Positions 39,586 through 41,936 of a stretch of 41,936 nucleotides of DNA are shown here, piece by piece. A program made the translations under genes and the position numbers. The notes below the pieces were generated by a model. That model saw only the letters and a program-made list of their open reading frames with translations, ran no database searches and was not told the origin of the DNA. This DNA comes from Bacteroidales bacterium (lineage in GTDB: Bacteria > Bacteroidota > Bacteroidia > Bacteroidales > F082). The stretch spans positions 1 through 41,936 of the forward strand of contig JAGCPG010000042.1 in NCBI GenBank assembly GCA_017645245.1, written 5' to 3'. Every line of letters starts with the position of its first letter. The stretch's first letter is position 1.

Positions 39586-41936
39586 TTCGGCTGCAAAGGT
39601 ACAAACTTTCCGCCTCCGATGATCAAAGTCTTAGTTTCTTCGCTGTTGGAGAAGTACATAAAGCCTTGGCCGGGCAGCAGGGTTTCCACGTCTCCGAACC
39701 ATTCGCCGTCGAACTCGGTGAAGAATTCGCTATTGGCGAACACGTCGCCCTCTTCGGCGTCGAAACCGCCAAGGGCTTCCTCAATGGTCATTTCGTGGTC
39801 GCAGGGGAACCCAATCCAGTTCCAGCCGGGGTTGATGGTGATGGCGTGGTCCGCAGCATTGGCGGGTACGCCTTCCAGTTCGATGGTGCAGGGTGTCTCA
39901 ACCAAGATCATGTACATCTGCTCGTTGGTCACGCCTTCCTCATCGAGGTCGCCCCACCAGTCGCCGCCGTCATTCTCAGTGAAGAGCTCGGCTGAGCTGA
40001 TTTGCGAAGCGTTCTCGCCCAAGGCGGCTTCAAGCATCTGGAGCAGTTCCACAGGGTCTTCAGCCTCAATGTAGGTGCTGAACCAGTTCCAGCCTTCACC
40101 CAGTTCAATGGTTTGGGTGACGCCAGTTGCAATTTCATGATAGTTGGTGAACTCGCTCCAACCTGAGGCGGCTTGGTAATCAGCCAACGTACCGCATGGT
40201 ATGTAAACTGGAATACCTTTAGGAACATACTTAAAGGCACCGCTTCCTAATGTAGGTGGAACTTCGGCAAGTACCGTGAGTGAATTGACAGCATAGCCAC
40301 CGATATAAGCGTTGTTCCCTATCGAAGTCACCAATTCAGGAATAATGATGTCGTATGATCCCCATCTGAAACGGTATGAGAACGCATATGTTCCAATCGA
40401 GGTTACCGAATTGGGGATGACGGTGGTCCGACTGCCCACCACAAGTTCGTTTGTGGCCGTCTTGATGATCGCATTGCAGTTGTCTCTTGAGTCGTACACT
40501 GGATTATCCTCCGACACGGTGATTTCCGCAAGATACTCGCAAGCGTAAAATGCATCGTAATAAATGTTTGTTATAGACGCGGGAATGAATAAAGATTCCA
40601 TTGTGCAAGACTGGAAAGCCCCTGAACCTAATGACACAACCGTATTGGGGATAACAGTGTTTTTGCACCCCCTTATCAAAGTATTTGTGCCGGTTTTGAT
40701 AACAGCGTTGCAGTTGTCGCGCGAGTCATATACAGTGTTGCCCGCCTCAACGATAATTTCCTCAAAGTTTTCACAGACCAATGCCGATGAACCAATATTG
40801 GTAACCGAGGCGGGGATTGTAATCGCCTGCAGATTACGACAATCAAAAAATGCACTATTACCTATGCTTGTGATGGTATTTGGCAATTGGATTGAACTCA
40901 GATAAAGGCACCAAGCGAAAGCTTGATACCCTATGGATGTCAAACCAGTGAAATATTGTAGTTCATCGAAGTGATAAATGGAATAATTCTCTTTGAACAC
41001 CTCTCCCAAATCAGTCACTGCGGCAGCCTCGGCATAGCTCAATTCGCCATCTTCGTTGGTGTCCCAGTTGGCGACGCAGAGGGCTTTCACGTTGGCATCG
41101 GCAAAGACTATGTTCTCAACGACAACATTCTCTTCGAAATTAGCCACCAAGGTTCTTGTACCCGTCACGGTAAAAGAATAGGTGCTTTCTGAAGAGACCT
41201 CTATACCGTCCTCGGTCCAGTTAGTGAAAGAATAACCTTCGTTGGCCGAAGCTGTCAAAGTACATGACTCGTCTAACGAGTAAGTGCCTCCACCTGTCAC
41301 GGTGCCGCCTTCCGTCGGGTTGGCAGAAGCAATGATTGTGTAACTTGGAGCGTTGCCATAGATAACCATCCCTGTTCCTTCTATAATTAATTGTGACTGA
41401 TTATCAAGCCCAATTCCATAAGTTGTGAATAATGTTTTTCCGGATTTTATTGTAAGGGTGTGCTCGGGATTCACAATATACAAGTACAAGACACTGGCAT
41501 TGACATTCATTTTACAATTGCTGTTAAGACAAACCACGTCGTTGGCTGTTGGAAACTCAAAAGTGTACCAGTTATTGACATCCGACCAGTTATCGGTATC
41601 ATACTGTTCGAATTGGAATTGTTCAATATAGTTTGTAAACACATTCCAGCCACTGGCAGATTGGTAATTTGAAACCTTTCCCCAAGGCACATAGACGGGG
41701 ATTGTGCTTACCATATTGCTGAAGGAAGTGCTACTTGTTGTTGGGGGATTGGAACACTCTGAAATAATGGATGTCAAACCATTACAGTTGTAAAATGCGG
41801 CATTGCCTATAGATGTAATGGATTTTGGAATAATCAAATTTCCCGACAATCCACTGCAATTGTAAAAAGTGTATTCGCCAATCGAAGTGGCTGTTCTCGG
41901 GATATAAATTTCTCCAGTAAAACCACTACAATTATA
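39582..41936 (-). CDS. BspA-like leucine-rich-repeat surface protein (5' end cut by window edge)
   Basis: At least 784 residues; the frame is open at position 41936. From the visible N-side: LRR_5 (BspA/TpLRR) repeats with TSIGxxAFYNC motifs; a stretch with a VYVPWGKVSNYQSASGW terminator; a region resembling cell-wall-type beta repeats (ASANPTEGGTVTGGGTYSL through TLVANFEEN); an EF-hand-like DTNEDGELSYAEA segment; and a second LRR block with two VYDSRDNCNA repeats. The C-terminus has two GWNW-type domains of about 75-85 residues (GWNWFST and GWNWIGF, each followed by FTE-x-DG-x-W and a GD motif). It is likely secreted or surface-bound; a signal peptide would lie outside the window. A leading Met inside the window is not needed: the codon at 41849 is TTG within a repeat. 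Confidence 0.85.
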   Translation of the reverse strand, partial: YNCSGFTGEIYIPRTATSIGEYTFYNCSGLSGNLIIPKSITSIGNAAFYNCNGLTSIISECSNPPTTSSTSFSNMVSTIPVYVPWGKVSNYQSASGWNVFTNYIEQFQFEQYDTDNWSDVNNWYTFEFPTANDVVCLNSNCKMNVNASVLYLYIVNPEHTLTIKSGKTLFTTYGIGLDNQSQLIIEGTGMVIYGNAPSYTIIASANPTEGGTVTGGGTYSLDESCTLTASANEGYSFTNWTEDGIEVSSESTYSFTVTGTRTLVANFEENVVVENIVFADANVKALCVANWDTNEDGELSYAEAAAVTDLGEVFKENYSIYHFDELQYFTGLTSIGYQAFAWCLYLSSIQLPNTITSIGNSAFFDCRNLQAITIPASVTNIGSSALVCENFEEIIVEAGNTVYDSRDNCNAVIKTGTNTLIRGCKNTVIPNTVVSLGSGAFQSCTMESLFIPASITNIYYDAFYACEYLAEITVSEDNPVYDSRDNCNAIIKTATNELVVGSRTTVIPNSVTSIGTYAFSYRFRWGSYDIIIPELVTSIGNNAYIGGYAVNSLTVLAEVPPTLGSGAFKYVPKGIPVYIPCGTLADYQAASGWSEFTNYHEIATGVTQTIELGEGWNWFSTYIEAEDPVELLQMLEAALGENASQISSAELFTENDGGDWWGDLDEEGVTNEQMYMILVETPCTIELEGVPANAADHAITINPGWNWIGFPCDHEMTIEEALGGFDAEEGDVFANSEFFTEFDGEWFGDVETLLPGQGFMYFSNSEETKTLIIGGGKFVPLQPK
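39593..39627 (-). promoter_or_regulatory. promoter of mutS2 inside the upstream gene's 3' end
   Basis: TTTG (39627-39624) and TACCTTTGC (39601-39593), with 22 bases between, match the Bacteroidetes consensus. The promoter lies within the last codons of the BspA-like gene and would give a leader of only a few bases before the mutS2 ATG at 39585. Confidence 0.55.

Overview
The window is about 42 kb of chromosome from a member of the Bacteroidota, most likely an uncultured gut or rumen Bacteroidales. Support: promoters of the TAnnTTTGC type sit just upstream of many starts; the V/A-type ATPase operon has the Bacteroidales/spirochaete layout (E, DUF2764, A, B, D, I, K); a division and cell wall (dcw) cluster runs mraZ-rsmH-ftsL-PBP-murE-mraY-murD*-ftsW-murG-murC-ftsQ-ftsA-ftsZ; there are glycine-lipid acyltransferases, an SDR-type threonine dehydrogenase, BspA-like surface repeats and lipoproteins with a C-(T/K)-K-D-E export signal. 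I saw no rRNA, tRNA, CRISPR array, intact insertion sequence or prophage.

Layout. 1-262: edge sequence with a leftward promoter. 263-1165 (-): Rpn/PD-(D/E)XK nuclease. 1454-8550 (+): seven-gene V/A-ATPase operon, predicted Na+-coupled from the c-subunit ligands. 8558-8627: two palindromes between convergent genes. 8637-10127 (-): cysS. 10253-12228 (+): tandem surface lipoproteins whose first 125 bp are identical. 12311-13501 (+) kbl and 14819-15766 (+) tdh, the threonine-to-glycine pathway, split by a second lipoprotein pair on the other strand. 15823-17916 (-): outer-membrane beta-barrel receptor. 18005-18949 (+): YitT transporter-like protein. 18935-34167 (-): a dcw operon read from mraZ to ftsZ with purN appended. 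34408-37183 (+): glsA-glsB-engB-yeaQ. 37192-41936 (-): BspA-like surface protein (cut by the right edge) followed by mutS2.

The two most unusual things lie in the dcw operon. First, the gene in the murD position is only 184 codons long. It is the C-terminal Mur-ligase domain alone, with the D-glutamate-binding residues replaced, and there is no room for the missing ATPase and UDP-binding domains. Second, five short arrays of degenerate 7-bp repeats (each with a different heptamer but the same period) sit in the window. Two bracket the murD remnant, one covers the murG stop, one is inside the murE coding region, and one forms an inverted pair at the end of kbl. Most supply the last codons of the gene they overlap.

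Functional picture: core envelope biogenesis and division (dcw), membrane energetics (V-ATPase), amino-acid catabolism yielding glycine and acetyl-CoA (tdh/kbl), membrane aminolipid synthesis (glsAB) and several surface-exposed lipoproteins or adhesin-like proteins. Function calls rest on motifs and gene order read by eye. No database search was run.
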